Positions 1 through 9,859 are shown, counted from the first letter of the stretch. The stretch: 64,000 nt of DNA from Corydoras sp. C115 (GCA_019802505.1 JAFMOC010000070.1:287501-351500), one strand, 5' to 3'. A program made the numbers and translations. Notes: a model not told the origin generated them from the letters alone.

Positions 1-258
1 AGGAACCACACATCTGGTTCACAGATTTTACCAAGATGCTCAATTAGTTGTAGAAAGTGATTCATGTGGCCAGCAAGTGACACTGTCCAGTTCTCTGAAT
101 GTAATCAGACATAAAGGCAATCAGACGTTCTTTATTTGTGATGTAATGTATGCAGGGTCATGAGATTTACTCTGGAACCCAGAGGTGCAGATTGGCTTCA
201 GTTGGGGAAAATTATTTGGTTAACGCAATGAGCAAGGATATGATCATATGATAGGGTA
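1..258. other. Left edge, no feature recognised
   Basis: Mixed-composition sequence with no recognisable repeat, coding exon or simple tract. Short ATTA and CAATTAG words occur near 40-50 but nothing groups them. Confidence 0.4.
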
Positions 259-317
259 GGGTGTGGTCCCTCAGTGTGGGTGGGGTCCCTCAGTATGGGT
301 GGGGTCCCTCAGTGGGG
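259..317. repeat. Short tandem repeat, 19-bp period, 3 copies
   Basis: The word GGTCCCTCAG recurs at 265, 284 and 303, exactly 19 bp apart, with GTGGG/ATGGG spacers. It abuts the degraded family B SINE that follows. Confidence 0.7.
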
Positions 318-393
318 TGTGGAACTATCAATCTGAAGGTTGTGAGTTTAAGTTACCACTGTGGGCCCTTGAGTGAGACCAACGTTCTGTAGA
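309..393 (+). mobile_element. Degraded SINE, family B, head part
   Basis: Retains ATCAATCTGAAGGTT, then AAGTTACCACTGTGGGCCCTTGAG, which aligns by eye with the head and body of the better copy at 56572. The B box is damaged (GAGTTTAAGTT) and the 3' hairpin tail is missing. Confidence 0.5.
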
Positions 394-467
394 GATTTCA
401 CCCACAGTTTTCATTCATACTCATGAGAAACGGGGGTTGATGGTTCCACAGTTCCGAGTCAACGGCT

Positions 468-620
468 TGGATCCATGTTTTTGGACTGTGAGAGAATCCA
501 GAGAACCCAAAGAAAACCCACATGGGCACGGGGAGAACATGAAAACTCCACCCGGGTTGAGATTCAAACCTGGATCTGCTGAAGGCAGACGTACCAACAA
601 CTAGCCCATCATGCCGCCCG
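468..620 (-). mobile_element. SINE family A, 5' half only
   Basis: Reading the minus strand, the element starts at about 620 with a GGGCGGCATGATGGGCTAG head. It continues through the body words GTTCTCCCCGTG and GGTTCTCTGG to the AACATGGATCC word near 471. The 3' half (GCCCAGCG block and ATGA tail) is absent, and divergence is higher than in the young copies. Confidence 0.75.
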
Positions 621-621
621 G

Positions 622-1403
622 TTCTAAATTATCCGAGCTATTAAAGATACATCATGGTTCTGTTCCCAAACCTGGATAAAGTGTAAAGCCGGTGTAAATT
701 GTGTCAAGTCGTATATTTATTTTTTCAGTGGCGCCCCCTTGCTGAAAAATAAGAATCTGCCATGTCTCTTAATGAATTGCTCTGTTTAACAGAGAGATCC
801 TCGTCCATCCTGCACTGTTGGTTCTGTGTTCTTTTGAGACCCAGGTGTTTGGACTCGTCTTCAGTCGCAGGGTTGAGTCTGATTAGCAGCTTCAGCTCGA
901 TGCACAGAGGCACGGCTGAAAAGTCGACAGCCCTCAAACCAGGGAGCTCCGAGTGTTACGTTCAGGAACGCCTTCAACAGCTGAGGATCAGATAAGCTCG
1001 ACTTAAACAAGCTCGGGATTTTTCTGAAAGACTTTATTATCAGGTTGGCGTCGCTTCCCAATGACCTCTGTGACGGAATAATAAAAAAACATCTGTTTCC
1101 CTGCTCCGCCTCATCGGTGCTCTCACCTGCGGAACCCTGATGGGGTGTCAGTTTAGCACCTGACTTGGTTGTTGATGACTGACATGAGAAATTAAATCCA
1201 GCACTTCATTATCACGCGGGTTCTTCATGTTCACGATGTATTCAGACTGATTTTCATGCACAAAAGAATTCTGGTCATTATCAGCTTCCGTTAGCGAGCT
1301 GCTGGGGAACAGGAGGTTGAACACCGGAGAGCGGTAATCATCACGGAACGTACAACACCTCAGATCAGGATCGGAACCTGGATCCCCAGCGACAGGACCA
1401 AAA
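622..1403. other. Unassigned non-repetitive stretch
   Basis: No transposon, tandem array or convincing exon. Short open frames occur on both strands around 725-1060 but overlap each other and show no family resemblance. Confidence 0.35.
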
Positions 1404-1500
1404 ACATGCCAACTGGCTGCTCCAAATATACTCTATATAAATTGCCCCTATATAATGTGTGAGTGAGTGCGTGAATGCCCAGCGATGCGACCCCAAACCC
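1404..1500 (+). mobile_element. SINE family A, degraded 3' fragment
   Basis: AAAACATG, CTCCAAATATACTC, ATTGCCCCTATATAATGTG and GTGAATGCCCAGCGATG follow the order of the family A body. A C-run and (CA)n tract, 1501-1525, follow at the point where the element normally has its C tract. Confidence 0.55.
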
Positions 1501-1597
1501 CTCCCCCCCCCCACACACACACACAACCCAAGTGTAGGATCAATCAGAAGAAAATGAGATGAAGATCAGTTTAAACATATTCTTAGATTACTTTAGT

Positions 1598-1940
1598 AGC
1601 ACGGTGTCTTAGTGGTTTGGCATGTTCTCCTCTCAGCGCTAAGGATTCCCGATTCAAATCCCAATCTGGGTGGAGTTTCCATGTTCTCCAAGGGTCCGCG
1701 TGGGTTTCCTCCGGGTTCTCCGGTTTCCTCCCACAGCCCAAAAACATGGATCAAGTCAATTGAGTTCTCCAAATTGCCCCATATAGAGTGTATTTGTGTG
1801 AGTGAGTGTATGTCCAGTGATGGATTGCCCTCCTGTCCTGGGTGTATCTGCCCAGCGCCTGAAACATTCTTCCCTGGATGGGCATGGGGAACCCCCCCTT
1901 GACACTAGTAGAGGATAAAGTGGAAGATAATGGATGAATG
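1598..1940 (+). mobile_element. SINE family A, near full length, with target-site duplication
   Basis: tRNA-like head with the A box changed to TGTCTTAGTGG and a B-box region GATTCAAATCC; complete body; 3' end GATAAAGTGGAAGATAATGG plus ATGA/ATGG tail. The word GATTACTTTAGT flanks it at 1586-1597 and 1941-1952, a perfect 12-bp target-site duplication. That fixes both ends and shows LINE-type retrotransposition. The first few head bases (GGCGG) are missing. Confidence 0.88.
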
Positions 1941-1952
1941 GATTACTTTAGT

Positions 1953-2391
1953 CAACTGCTCGGATTAAACCTCGTCTTCCTGTCGCTGCAGAACAGTGAC
2001 CCCTATTGGCTGTTTACTGCTGCAAGCACTTGTGATGCAGGAATTAGAGGAAGCCAGTGTCTCCTCCCTGCATGACAAACCAACATGTCTGTAGTTGGGT
2101 GGTAGATTATTAACTGCTGGAACGTGAAACCTGATGAATTGGACACAGTGAGGAATAAAACGAGGTAAACCTCAAACCTTCAACCATCTCCACGAAATGA
2201 CCTCGTCAGCCTAACGAGCGACGCGTGACATCATCAACTAAAGAAACGGCATAAAGTGAAGGCTTGAGCCGCGTGCGGGCGTTTTCAAGAATAAAAAACA
2301 GAGCGTTTCTTTTTTCTCGTCTTTAAACCTGACCTTCTGTTGTCTCAGTAAGTTCAACAACCACAGATGGTGCTACCACGAAAAAACACAC

Positions 2392-2394
<3 letters not shown>
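1953..2394. other. Unassigned stretch
   Basis: No repeat family or exon recognised. Ends in a CA microsatellite. Confidence 0.35.
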
Positions 2395-2430
<36 letters not shown>

Positions 2431-2443
2431 ACACACACACACA
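2395..2443. repeat. (CA)n microsatellite
   Basis: About 24 CA units with one T interruption. Its complement gives a Val/Cys open frame on the minus strand that is not a gene. Confidence 0.95.
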
Positions 2444-2584
2444 AGCAAGTAAGAAACAGCTGACTTTAGTGAAGTCGAGAACAAAAGTAAAGTTTGGTAG
2501 CAGCTTGATGCTTCCCTCCTCAGCCCACTGAGGGCGTACGGGGTGCAAATGAACAGCGCTCGCCGGGGAGATGAAATACCTAGT

Positions 2585-2750
2585 GATCAGCGGCGTGTCA
2601 CTGCTGCGGCTATGTCAAGATGTCGCGCCGCCTGTGACTGGAGGAAGGTTCAGCCCTCTCATTGCTGTAATTGTGTGCCTGCCAGCGCTTTTGACACCAC
2701 TGCTGCATGTCAATTAAACGTGTTACTGTAGTCAAGGTGCAGCCGGGGCG
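2585..2750. promoter_or_regulatory. Candidate conserved non-coding element
   Basis: Non-repetitive block with TGCTGTAATTGTG and GTCAATTAAACGTG homeodomain-type cores and a TTTTGACACC word, bounded on the right by ordinary sequence. Open frames cross it on both strands but none resembles a protein family. Composition only; no alignment is available. Confidence 0.22.
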
Positions 2751-2964
2751 TCTGATGTGTTTGCTTCCACAGACACCTCTCCCGCTCGGCTTTCGGGAAG
2801 CACGCGGCAAATGGAGCAAACTGCAAACCCAAGAAATCAAACACAAAGTTTCTCATAGAAACGGATCAGAACCGTCAGCTGAGACGAGAGTTCGGCTTCA
2901 TGAAGCCACGAGGAGAGTTTGAGTAAACGGTGGCCAGGTTCGGACTTGATGAAGTCTCTGAGTT

Positions 2965-3040
2965 GATGGATTGGCGTCCCCGCCCAGCGCTTGAAACGTT
3001 CTTCCCTGGATGGGTATGGATCCCCCTCCCCTCATGACTC
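2965..3040 (+). mobile_element. SINE family A, 3' fragment
   Basis: GATGGATTGGCG, GCCCAGCGCTTGAAACGTTC and TTCCCTGGATGGG are the last third of family A. It lies directly tail-to-tail with the next, oppositely oriented copy. Confidence 0.75.
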
Positions 3041-3045
3041 TCATT

Positions 3046-3318
3046 GTGTTATCTTCTGCTAAATCCAATAATATGGTGGTGGGGGGGGGGGGTTCCATCC
3101 AGAGGAGAACATTTTGGACGCTGGGCAGGACGCCAATCCATCGCATCCATCACAGCCCATTCACCTCGAATCCTTGTTTCTGGACTGTGGGAGGAAACTG
3201 GAGAACCCGGAGGAAACCGACGTGGACACGGGGAGAACATGGAAGCTCCACCCAGATCAGGATTCAAACCTGGATCCCCAGCGCTGAGAGCGTAAGCCAC
3301 TACACCACCGTGCTGCCC
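3046..3318 (-). mobile_element. SINE family A, nearly complete
   Basis: On the minus strand the head GGGCAGCACGGTGGTGTAGTGG and a degraded B-box region are followed by the full body and the GCAGAAGATAAC end. A 14-G run at 3078-3091 is the internal C tract of this family seen on the other strand. With the previous entry it forms an inverted pair separated by only a few bases. Confidence 0.85.
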
Positions 3319-3324
3319 ATGTTC

Positions 3325-3656
3325 TAAGTCTTTCTTGGTGATAAATTTGGAGCCCTTTTACTGACAGGGAACTGCACAGACAGGGAGAACATGCAAATCC
3401 ACCACCGACTCGAACCCATCGCACTGTTGCTATGAGACGGCAGCTGTTTTATATCAGTGGTAAATCAACATTACATTCCCTGATGCCACAGCGATGTTCC
3501 GATGAAGTAACTCAAAGAACCAAACTATGGATTTAGAGCTCGTGTCACAAATGGAGTTCCATTTCCACCTCAATAATAAATAACACAACTCATCTGATAT
3601 TCAGGCACACAAATCGAAAGAGAAACGGAGAGAAAGGTATAGAGAGAAAAGCCCAT

Positions 3657-3658
<2 letters not shown>
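3325..3658. other. Unassigned stretch before GA array
   Basis: No repeat beyond a possible 35-bp family A scrap near 3380 (GGGAGAACATGCAAATCCACC). No exon seen. Confidence 0.35.

Positions 3659-3721
<63 letters not shown>
3659..3721. repeat. (GA)n microsatellite
   Basis: Uninterrupted AG repeat of about 31 units, followed by AAGAAATGGAG. Pure purine on one strand. Confidence 0.95.
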
Positions 3722-3723
<2 letters not shown>

Positions 3724-3790
3724 AATGGAGTTTAAGTGCTCGGTTCAGGCTCAAGGACTGAATATGAACACATCAAAGGACACTTATAGC

Positions 3791-3858
3791 TCACACACAC
3801 TCACACACCTTCACACACCCACACACACACACACTCACACACACACACACTCACACTG
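3791..3858. repeat. CA-rich compound microsatellite
   Basis: Blocks of (CA)n broken by single T or CTT interruptions (ACACTCACACACCTTCACAC). A further short (GT)n lies at 3985-4003. Confidence 0.9.
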
Positions 3859-4157
3859 AGACCCTGTGCTTAGTAAAGAAATGGCCTTCTTCAGTCAGGT
3901 GCATCTTAAACTCATAAAAAATAGAAGTGAGGGTTGTACAGACGGCTGGCTGAACGGGTTCGGGTTCAGAGACAGAGATCGTAAAGGTGTGTGTGTGTGT
4001 GTGAACTTCTGGATCGTATTCAAATTTTACATCACAAAATAACGTGGGTTTAATTTTCTAAATTATATAAACCATCTCATTATCTCATTATCTCCCACCT
4101 AAACCTTTACTATTGTCGAGGGGAGGGGAGGGGGTTGGGGGGGGGGCCCTGACGCTC

Positions 4158-4213
4158 GCCCTGTCCTGGGTGTATCTGCCCAGCGCCTGAACCGTTCTCC
4201 TCTGGATGGGCAT
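4158..4213 (+). mobile_element. SINE family A, 3' fragment
   Basis: CGCCCTGTCCTGGGTGTATC, CCCAGCGCCTGAACCG and CTGGATGGGCATG. It runs without a gap into the middle of another family A piece, so the two are either tandem insertions or a rearranged copy. Confidence 0.7.
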
Positions 4214-4425
4214 GTTGCTGCACCCTTCAGCGCTGGGGGTCCAGGTTAGAATCCTGATCTGGGTGGAGTTTCCATGTTCTCCCTGTGTCTGTGTGAGCTT
4301 CCTCTGGGTTCTCTTCCCACAGTCCAAAAACATGGTTTCAAGGTAAACTGGCTGCCCCTATAGGGTGTCCCCCCCATGACCCTGGCAGTGGATTAAGCAG
4401 ATGCTAATGAGATGAGATGATAAGG
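4214..4425 (+). mobile_element. SINE family A, rearranged copy
   Basis: Starts just upstream of the B-box region (CCAGGTTAGAATCC), continues through GGAGTTTCCATGTTCTCC to CAGTCCAAAAACATGG, then skips to CCATGACCCTGGCAG and a GATGAGATGA tail. The A box and most of the 3' third are missing. Confidence 0.7.
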
Positions 4426-4439
4426 TGAAGATATCTAAA

Positions 4440-4715
4440 GATGACTCTTTAGTTCTTTTAACTAAATATAACGAGTAAACTAAAAGTGGATGTTGTTGCG
4501 TGAGGCCCACACATCTTTGTCCTGAGATTCGTCAGCACCTTGACCCAATAAACCACCCTGTGTGGGCTCCCCGTGGCAACGAGCGGGACTGTAGAGGCAA
4601 AGTCATTGTTGTGTCTCCCGCTAATGGTGTTAGAATCATATGAGCAATAAATAACGAGAATGAATAGGAACATAAAAGCAATTAATGAAAGATGTGGAAA
4701 TGGAGCAGTGAGATG
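4440..4715. promoter_or_regulatory. Candidate conserved non-coding element with RFX-like site
   Basis: Repeat-free block containing CCGTGGCAACGAGC (RFX X-box half-site), CGCTAATGG, AGCAATAAATAACG and AAAGCAATTAATGAAAG homeodomain-type words. Dense TAAT cores in balanced-composition DNA are typical of vertebrate developmental enhancers. No exon signals seen. Confidence 0.3.
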
Positions 4716-5384
4716 CATTGTTGCACCGTGTGGCAACAAATTACTGGTGGGGGGTGGGGGGGTGCAGGAGAGGGGCCATTATTCTGTTCAGGGCTTAGCT
4801 TCTGCTCACACACCTGTTTCTCTCGCATCCTAATTAACCCAATCAAACCCAGAGGAGTTGGTACACCCTTCTATACCTGGCTCAGCCATTAGCCATTTCC
4901 CCCACCTCACCTTACCCCCAAAATACCCACCCATTTCCTTTCCCCAGCTGACTGCATTCCCGGAATCTAGGTCATGTGATCCAGGTAAGGTTGAGTCAGA
5001 TGCCCGGAATACCTGCTAATTCTCAGCCCCACGTTAACCAGAGCACTCTCCTCACACCCCTCGGCATACAAAACACACCTCCCACTGACACCGCTATTGA
5101 CTCGCAAACCTCCTCAGAGAGCCGTTCCCGGCGCTCACTGGGTCCTATGTGGGCTGCCTGACGTGGGAGCCAATAGGAGACGAGGGTAAAGGCAGAAATG
5201 GGTCGATGTGATTGGGTTACTGCTCTCATGTGGCCGGATTGATCTCTTCCTGTGGCCTCTGGGTAAATGATTGAGGAATTGATGCGATGAAAGTGGCCCA
5301 AAATAAAAGTTCAAAGCGAGAGCAGGGCCAAAAGTTGGCGAGATACGGGAGGAAGTCCGGACGGCCCGGTGGGGCGAGGGTACA

Positions 5385-5500
5385 TCTAAAGGCGGCGGAG
5401 GCGGCTGTAGTCGGATCGCGGAAACATTGTCATTAGAACGATATTATCTGTTTAAAATGACCAAGATTCCACAAACACTCGCTCGCATTCGTCAAAATCA
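5385..5500. promoter_or_regulatory. Candidate conserved non-coding element
   Basis: A CpG-rich left part (AAAGGCGGCGGAGGCGGC) passes into AT-rich sequence with ACATTGTCATTAGAACG, GATATTATCTG and ACCAAGATTCCAC. Non-repetitive. Assigned on composition only. Confidence 0.2.
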
Positions 5501-5974
5501 CGTGTTGAAGTCTATTTGTGTCATGTGGGAGGTGTGAGTCATTTCCTGTTGCTACTGTGTACTTTTCGTGTCCTGCTCAACCAGAATCATCTGTGAAATA
5601 TATCAGACGTGCAAACCGCACTGTGAATGAAGGCACATCGCGGCAGCTTATTAAGGAACGTGGGATTCTGGCCGGACGGATGTTCGTCCACTTCATCAGA
5701 GCGGAGAGCAGAAGTTAGACGTGGTCTTACTGAAAACAGATAATAAACTGAAGCTTAATCTTTAGATTATCAGTGACAAATTACACGTAATAATAAAATA
5801 ATGATCCATCAGAACCGAGAAGAAAAATGTGTGTTGGTGCCTGATCTTTAGACGAGCTGTCCACCGTGCAGATTGATTTAGGCCGTCTGTGATATCAAGA
5901 TGACGGGAAAAGTAGACCAACAATTATTAGGCTTACTGATTCTTTTAATTATGTGGTTTATGCGTAACAACCTC

Positions 5975-6400
5975 ACTCACCGGCCCCTTTAAGAGCCAGG
6001 TGGCGCTCTGACTTTGGTGGATTGCTATTTGAACGGTGAGCTACCTTGACTCATTGTGCTGCTCCATGAAGTTCTCCATTTGGGTTTTAATGGAGAACCT
6101 CAGTATAGTGTAGATTATGGATCCGAGTTCTCTGTACGTTTTTGTTCTCTTGGGTTTTTGTAAGATAGTAACACACCAGAAATGTACCTGAACACACAGG
6201 CCACGCCCATCGGGGGGATATATTTACAAGCAGTGTTGCTTTATAAACAACACAGTACGAAGACAGGAACATAGACTTTTAGCGGGGTCTAAGATAGCGA
6301 TGAGAAACGCAACGCGCCTTGTAGATTTAGTTGTAGACTTAGTTGTAGATCTAGTTGTAGATCTAGTTGTAGATGTAGTTGATTCATACACAGACGTCAA
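5975..6400 (+). mobile_element. Unclassified element, family D (modules 3-6)
   Basis: Aligns by eye with 41060-41460 over its length. Shared words in order are CTGACTTTGGTGG, GTGCTGCTCCATGA, GTTCTCCATTTG, CAGTATAGTGTAGA, CCAGAAATGTACCTGAACAC, ATTTACAAGCAGTGTTGCT, AAGATAGCGATGAG and GTCAACAAA. The first word is shared with the 23920, 26405 and 9195 copies. The layout recalls the non-coding 5' part of a fish hAT element, but no transposase is visible, so the class is uncertain. It has acquired a 12-bp tandem array near its end. Confidence 0.65.
6322..6376 (+). repeat. 12-bp minisatellite inside family D
   Basis: About 4.5 copies of GTAGATCTAGTT with T/C/G variants at the sixth to eighth bases. 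The period is a multiple of three, so one frame reads a Leu-Val-Val-Asp repeat. The paralogous copy at 41420-41450 lacks the array. Confidence 0.85.
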
Positions 6401-6487
6401 CAAACACGGTCCCGACTCGGTTCCACTGACTGCTGAACTCAGACTGCACTCTGGACTGGTGTGCTTATTAAAAAGGCTGTTTAGAAA

Positions 6488-6545
6488 GCAAGCGAAGGTT
6501 CTCTCAGTATTAGTATAGTGTTCCTAATAAAGTGCCTGGTAAGTG
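6488..6545 (+). mobile_element. Possible MITE terminus
   Basis: GTGTTCCTAATAAAGTGCCTGG is a motif I associate with ends of common fish DNA-transposon-derived repeats. Only about 50 bp is recognisable and the other end was not found. Confidence 0.3.
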
Positions 6546-6658
6546 AATTAACTATTGGAATTTCTTGCACCTATCGTATGAGGAAGTACCTAATTAAATG
6601 AAAGCACTTTCGTATTGATCGCCACAAGACTTCAAACAAATCGCTCTCTTCTTTTTTT

Positions 6659-6775
6659 TTTATATGTGTTTAGTTTAGTGTTAAAAATGTAAGGGTTAGG
6701 GTTCCAATTCGGGTTTCTAACACTAAACCCTCTGGAGTAACTTCCTATATTCCTAATTCTAAACATATATATCTT
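6659..6775. repeat. Imperfect hairpin, about 115 bp
   Basis: ATATGTGTTTAG near 6661 pairs with CTAAACATATAT near 6763, and GTTTAGTGTTA near 6670 pairs with TAACACTAAACC near 6718. The loop carries a telomere-like GGGTTAGGGTT. It may be a small fold-back element; no second copy was found here. Confidence 0.4.
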
Positions 6776-7223
6776 TATTTATAGTAATGTGGTGCAGATC
6801 AGAGACCGTGGCTGTGCGACCGATATGCAGATGAGGAGATTGTAATTGTAAAATCAATCAATCAAACTTATTAAATCCTCTAATAAATCCTCATGTCCAG
6901 TTCCTTTGGTCTGAAGATGAAGCTCAGTGATGCTACCTGTGTGCTGTGACTCAGGTATGTAGATGCTGGTGTCTGTATACGATGTATAAAGGTTAAGCTG
7001 TTGATCTAACCGGTGGAGGAACATGTCGGGTTGCAGCACTCACCTCATCGAGGCTCAAACACCCTGAATCAATAACGGGAAAGTGAAAGGTCGATGCTTT
7101 TAGGTTCACTGCCTGGAATTCCTGTTGCATTTTAGACCCTCCAACACTAACAGATAGCACTTACCCACTTAGAGTATGGACGAGGTATCGGGACACATTA
7201 CACCTACTGGAGGTTCTATAACA

Positions 7224-7590
7224 TCCAACTGGCCTTTCATCAGCATCGAGCTTTCGTTCCTCTGAGAAGGGTTACTAGAACCTGGATTTCTATTGGACTG
7301 GCGGTCCTGCAGAATGCCCTCAACGGACTTATATAGTTCTCAATTGTTAAATACAGGTCACCTGATCATCAAACAATCTGTACCTGGATGTCCTACACTG
7401 TTGATGCTGCCCGGCTGCTCATGAGGATGAGTCCCCTGCTGAGCCTCGGTCCTCACAAGGTTTTTTCTTTAAAATAACAACATAACAGGGAGTTTTTTCT
7501 TTCCACTGTCGCTTCAGCTTGCTCCTTGGGGGTTCAAAGGCTTTTAACTCTGTAAAGCTGCTTTGTGACAATGTGCTATTGTAAAAAGCG
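7224..7590 (+). mobile_element. Repeat family E, left arm of large inverted repeat
   Basis: The copy runs from CCAACTGGCCTTTCATC through GGTTACTAGAACCTGG, CCTGCAGAATGCCCTC, GTTAAATACAGGTCACC, GAGCCTCGGTCCTCACAAGG and CAGGGAGTTTTTTC to a 3' end TAAAGCTGCTTTGTGAC ... GTAAAAAGCGCT. That 3' end is a motif common in fish interspersed repeats. No open frame or tRNA head, so the class is unknown. It is followed at once by an inverted second copy. Confidence 0.8.
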
Positions 7591-7594
7591 CTCT

Positions 7595-7903
7595 AACCCC
7601 CAAAGAGCAGGCCGAAGCGACAGCGGCAAGAAAAACTCCCTGTATGTTGTTATTTTAAAGAAGAAACCTTGTGAGGACCGGGGCTCAGTGGTGGACTCAT
7701 CCTCTTTGAGTGGCCGGGCAGCATCAACAGTGTAAGACACTAATGTACAGATTGTGTGAAGATCATGTGACCTGTATTTAACAATTGGAAAACTATATAA
7801 GTCCGTTGAGGGCGTCCTGCAGGACCGACAGTCCAATAAAAATCCAGGTTCTAGTAACCCTTCTCAGACAAACGAAAGCTTGCTGCTGATGAAAGACCAG
7901 TTG
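7595..7903 (-). mobile_element. Repeat family E, right arm of large inverted repeat
   Basis: The complement matches the left arm from AACCCCCAAAGAGC to CTGGTCTTTCATC, with scattered substitutions and small indels (roughly 85 percent identical by eye). This copy lacks the last 55 bp present in the left one, so the arms are separated by a 60-bp unpaired loop (7535-7594). A short direct echo (GAGCCTTGGTCCTCACAAGG) follows at 7928. Confidence 0.8.
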
Positions 7904-8319
7904 AGTCTCCCACCGAGACACCCACCGAGCCTTGGTCCTCACAAGGTTTGTCAGAATTTTGGTCCCCTGGACCTAAAGGAGCCTTTGTGAGTACTTTTAA
8001 CCCCACATGTTCCGTATACAGTATGGTAGTTGGTTATGGATGAAAGGAAAATCAAAAATCAAATCATCTCCTGGAGACTTTCTGCAAATGCAGACCAGCA
8101 GCGGCGAGCGAACTGCAGCCTGACACGCAAACAGCCCAACCCAGAGTCAGCAAGCTTACTAAGGCTTTTTCTTTCACATCACTTTTCGCTCCCACCGCAC
8201 TCAGTCTTTCCCGTTTCCCTTTGTACGTCTCGGCATGTACGACATCTTTTAGAGGATTTCCTGGCGCGTACAAAGTCATGGCTTTCCAAGCCCTCTCACT
8301 ATCAGTCTGCGGCGGGAAG

Positions 8320-8640
8320 ACTGATCTCCCGCTTCTCTGCGCGTGACAGAAGTAGGCTACGCTACGGCGGGACCGGGGCCCAATCACAGCCGATATGCAA
8401 AGGAATATTGGTGGCACGGGCGGGATAATGAAGTTCCCAGATTGCAGCCTGGAAGGGTATCCTCCGGTGTGCGCTGTGATTTATTTCCTCTGTCAAGAGC
8501 CAGGACAGCCAGTACTTGTCCTTCCCCATGGTCCCCAGCACCAGATAAGCACAAAGAAGCGAGGTACCAGGGCTGGGCCGAAAACACGGAGCGCCCTACA
8601 TTCTCACTCGCCGGGACGAGGACGGTGCAAAGTGACTCTG
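8320..8640. promoter_or_regulatory. CpG-rich candidate regulatory block
   Basis: Contains GCCCAATCACAGCC (CCAAT box), GATATGCAAAGGAATATTGG (octamer-like POU word beside an inverted CCAAT), CpG-rich flanks and TGTGATTTATTTCC. Overlapping open frames of 67-132 codons run in several frames on both strands, as expected of stop-poor GC-rich DNA, and none looks like a known protein. Could be a promoter or an enhancer. Confidence 0.3.
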
Positions 8641-8929
8641 GGTTTTAAATGGTTTAAGGTGCAACTCATGCTTTGGGGCTGGACGTCATGTCATTTTTAG
8701 CAGGCTGTTATTAGATAAGGTTTTTTAAAAGGATCAACTCAACTCCTAAAAAGTCATTCATGCCTCATTAGAAACCTAAAAAGATGCTTAAAAATATATA
8801 GTGTTAATGCTTTAAGGACTGAACCCTGGTTTCTGTGAGACAGGCGCATCTCTGACCCGTCCACATAGGTCAGGACAGTCCACCATGCGCTGGTCGGAGA
8901 CACAGACTTGTTTTAATAGGCTCATAACT

Positions 8930-9125
8930 TCCGGGCTCGGCGGGGTCACATTAAATCTTTGTCAGGCTTGACCTTGGAGAAAATGCTTCAATTAGTCCAA
9001 TGAAGCACATAATGAGTTTATCACACAGCAACGCCGCCGCGGGTTGGCTGTGAATCAACTACGCTGAACGTTGAAAACGCTGAAACAGACTAATTAGTCT
9101 TTAAGTGCTGTGCTGTTGGCATGGT
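8930..9125. promoter_or_regulatory. Candidate enhancer with nuclear-receptor and homeodomain sites
   Basis: TTGACCTTGG at 8968-8977 matches an ERR/SF1-type half-site. GCTTCAATTAGTCCAATGAAG and CACATAATGAGTTTATCAC follow. A perfect 14-bp palindrome AGACTAATTAGTCT lies at 9087-9100, a paired homeodomain core. The block is non-repetitive. Confidence 0.35.
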
Positions 9126-9194
9126 CCAACTGGGGTGGCATCATCACCGAGGTGGAGTTTTAAAGCATTTTCAGATATCGCCACTGATTCCTTT

Positions 9195-9535
9195 AACCCC
9201 GTGCTTTCTTAGAAATAATTACACGTTGGACTCGTTTGCTTTCAGCCACAAGACGTCACTACGACATCTGACATACAGTACGTACTCTTCGGGATCCTAA
9301 GGAGGTTTATTTACTCTTTACAACCAAGAAGTGGCTCATTTTTAGTGAGGCAACAACAGTGCATTCCATAGCTTTATTTAGGACGTGTCAGTAAGTCATT
9401 GCTATCGCGATGACGTGATTCATACGTGTGTTTTGGTCTTCGTGTGCAATCACCCAATCATTTGGCATTCCCTTTATGAGCCTAGAGCTGCCTTTTGCTA
9501 TTCGAACACCGCAGTGCGACTGATTACACGTAAAT
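9195..9535 (+). mobile_element. Unclassified element, family D (modules 1-3)
   Basis: CTTTACAACCAAGAAGTGGCTC, GTGATTCATACGTGTGTTTTGG, GTGTGCAATCACCCAATCA and ATTCCCTTTATGAGCCTAGAGCTGCC parallel the copy at 23920-24215 in the same order. Diverged, no open frame of note. Confidence 0.6.
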
Positions 9536-9859
9536 TAACATTTATATCGTTTGCAGAACTCCAAAAATCAAAATTGGCCCGAAGTTTAAGAACTCAGGTC
9601 CAAATGTATTTTTCCAATAAGTTCAATATTAATAAACACATCGTCTTTACAGTTAAGATTTGAGTTGTGGTTCAGTTCATGAACAAACAGAACTGTCATA
9701 TAAAATGAACCCATGGTTCTGACTCACTGAAAATGATTGCAGCCCAAACGCTGGCACAACATCCTCCATTCCATCCTCCGTAATTGCTTTTATAAGACAA
9801 TTTGGGAACTTAAAAGCTAAAGTAAGTATATTACTGATGGCAGATTGGCACGTGTCATT

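Noticed and set aside
6700..6716. Telomeric repeat (GGGTTAGGGTT)
   Set aside because: Fewer than two units within a hairpin; not a telomere or interstitial array.
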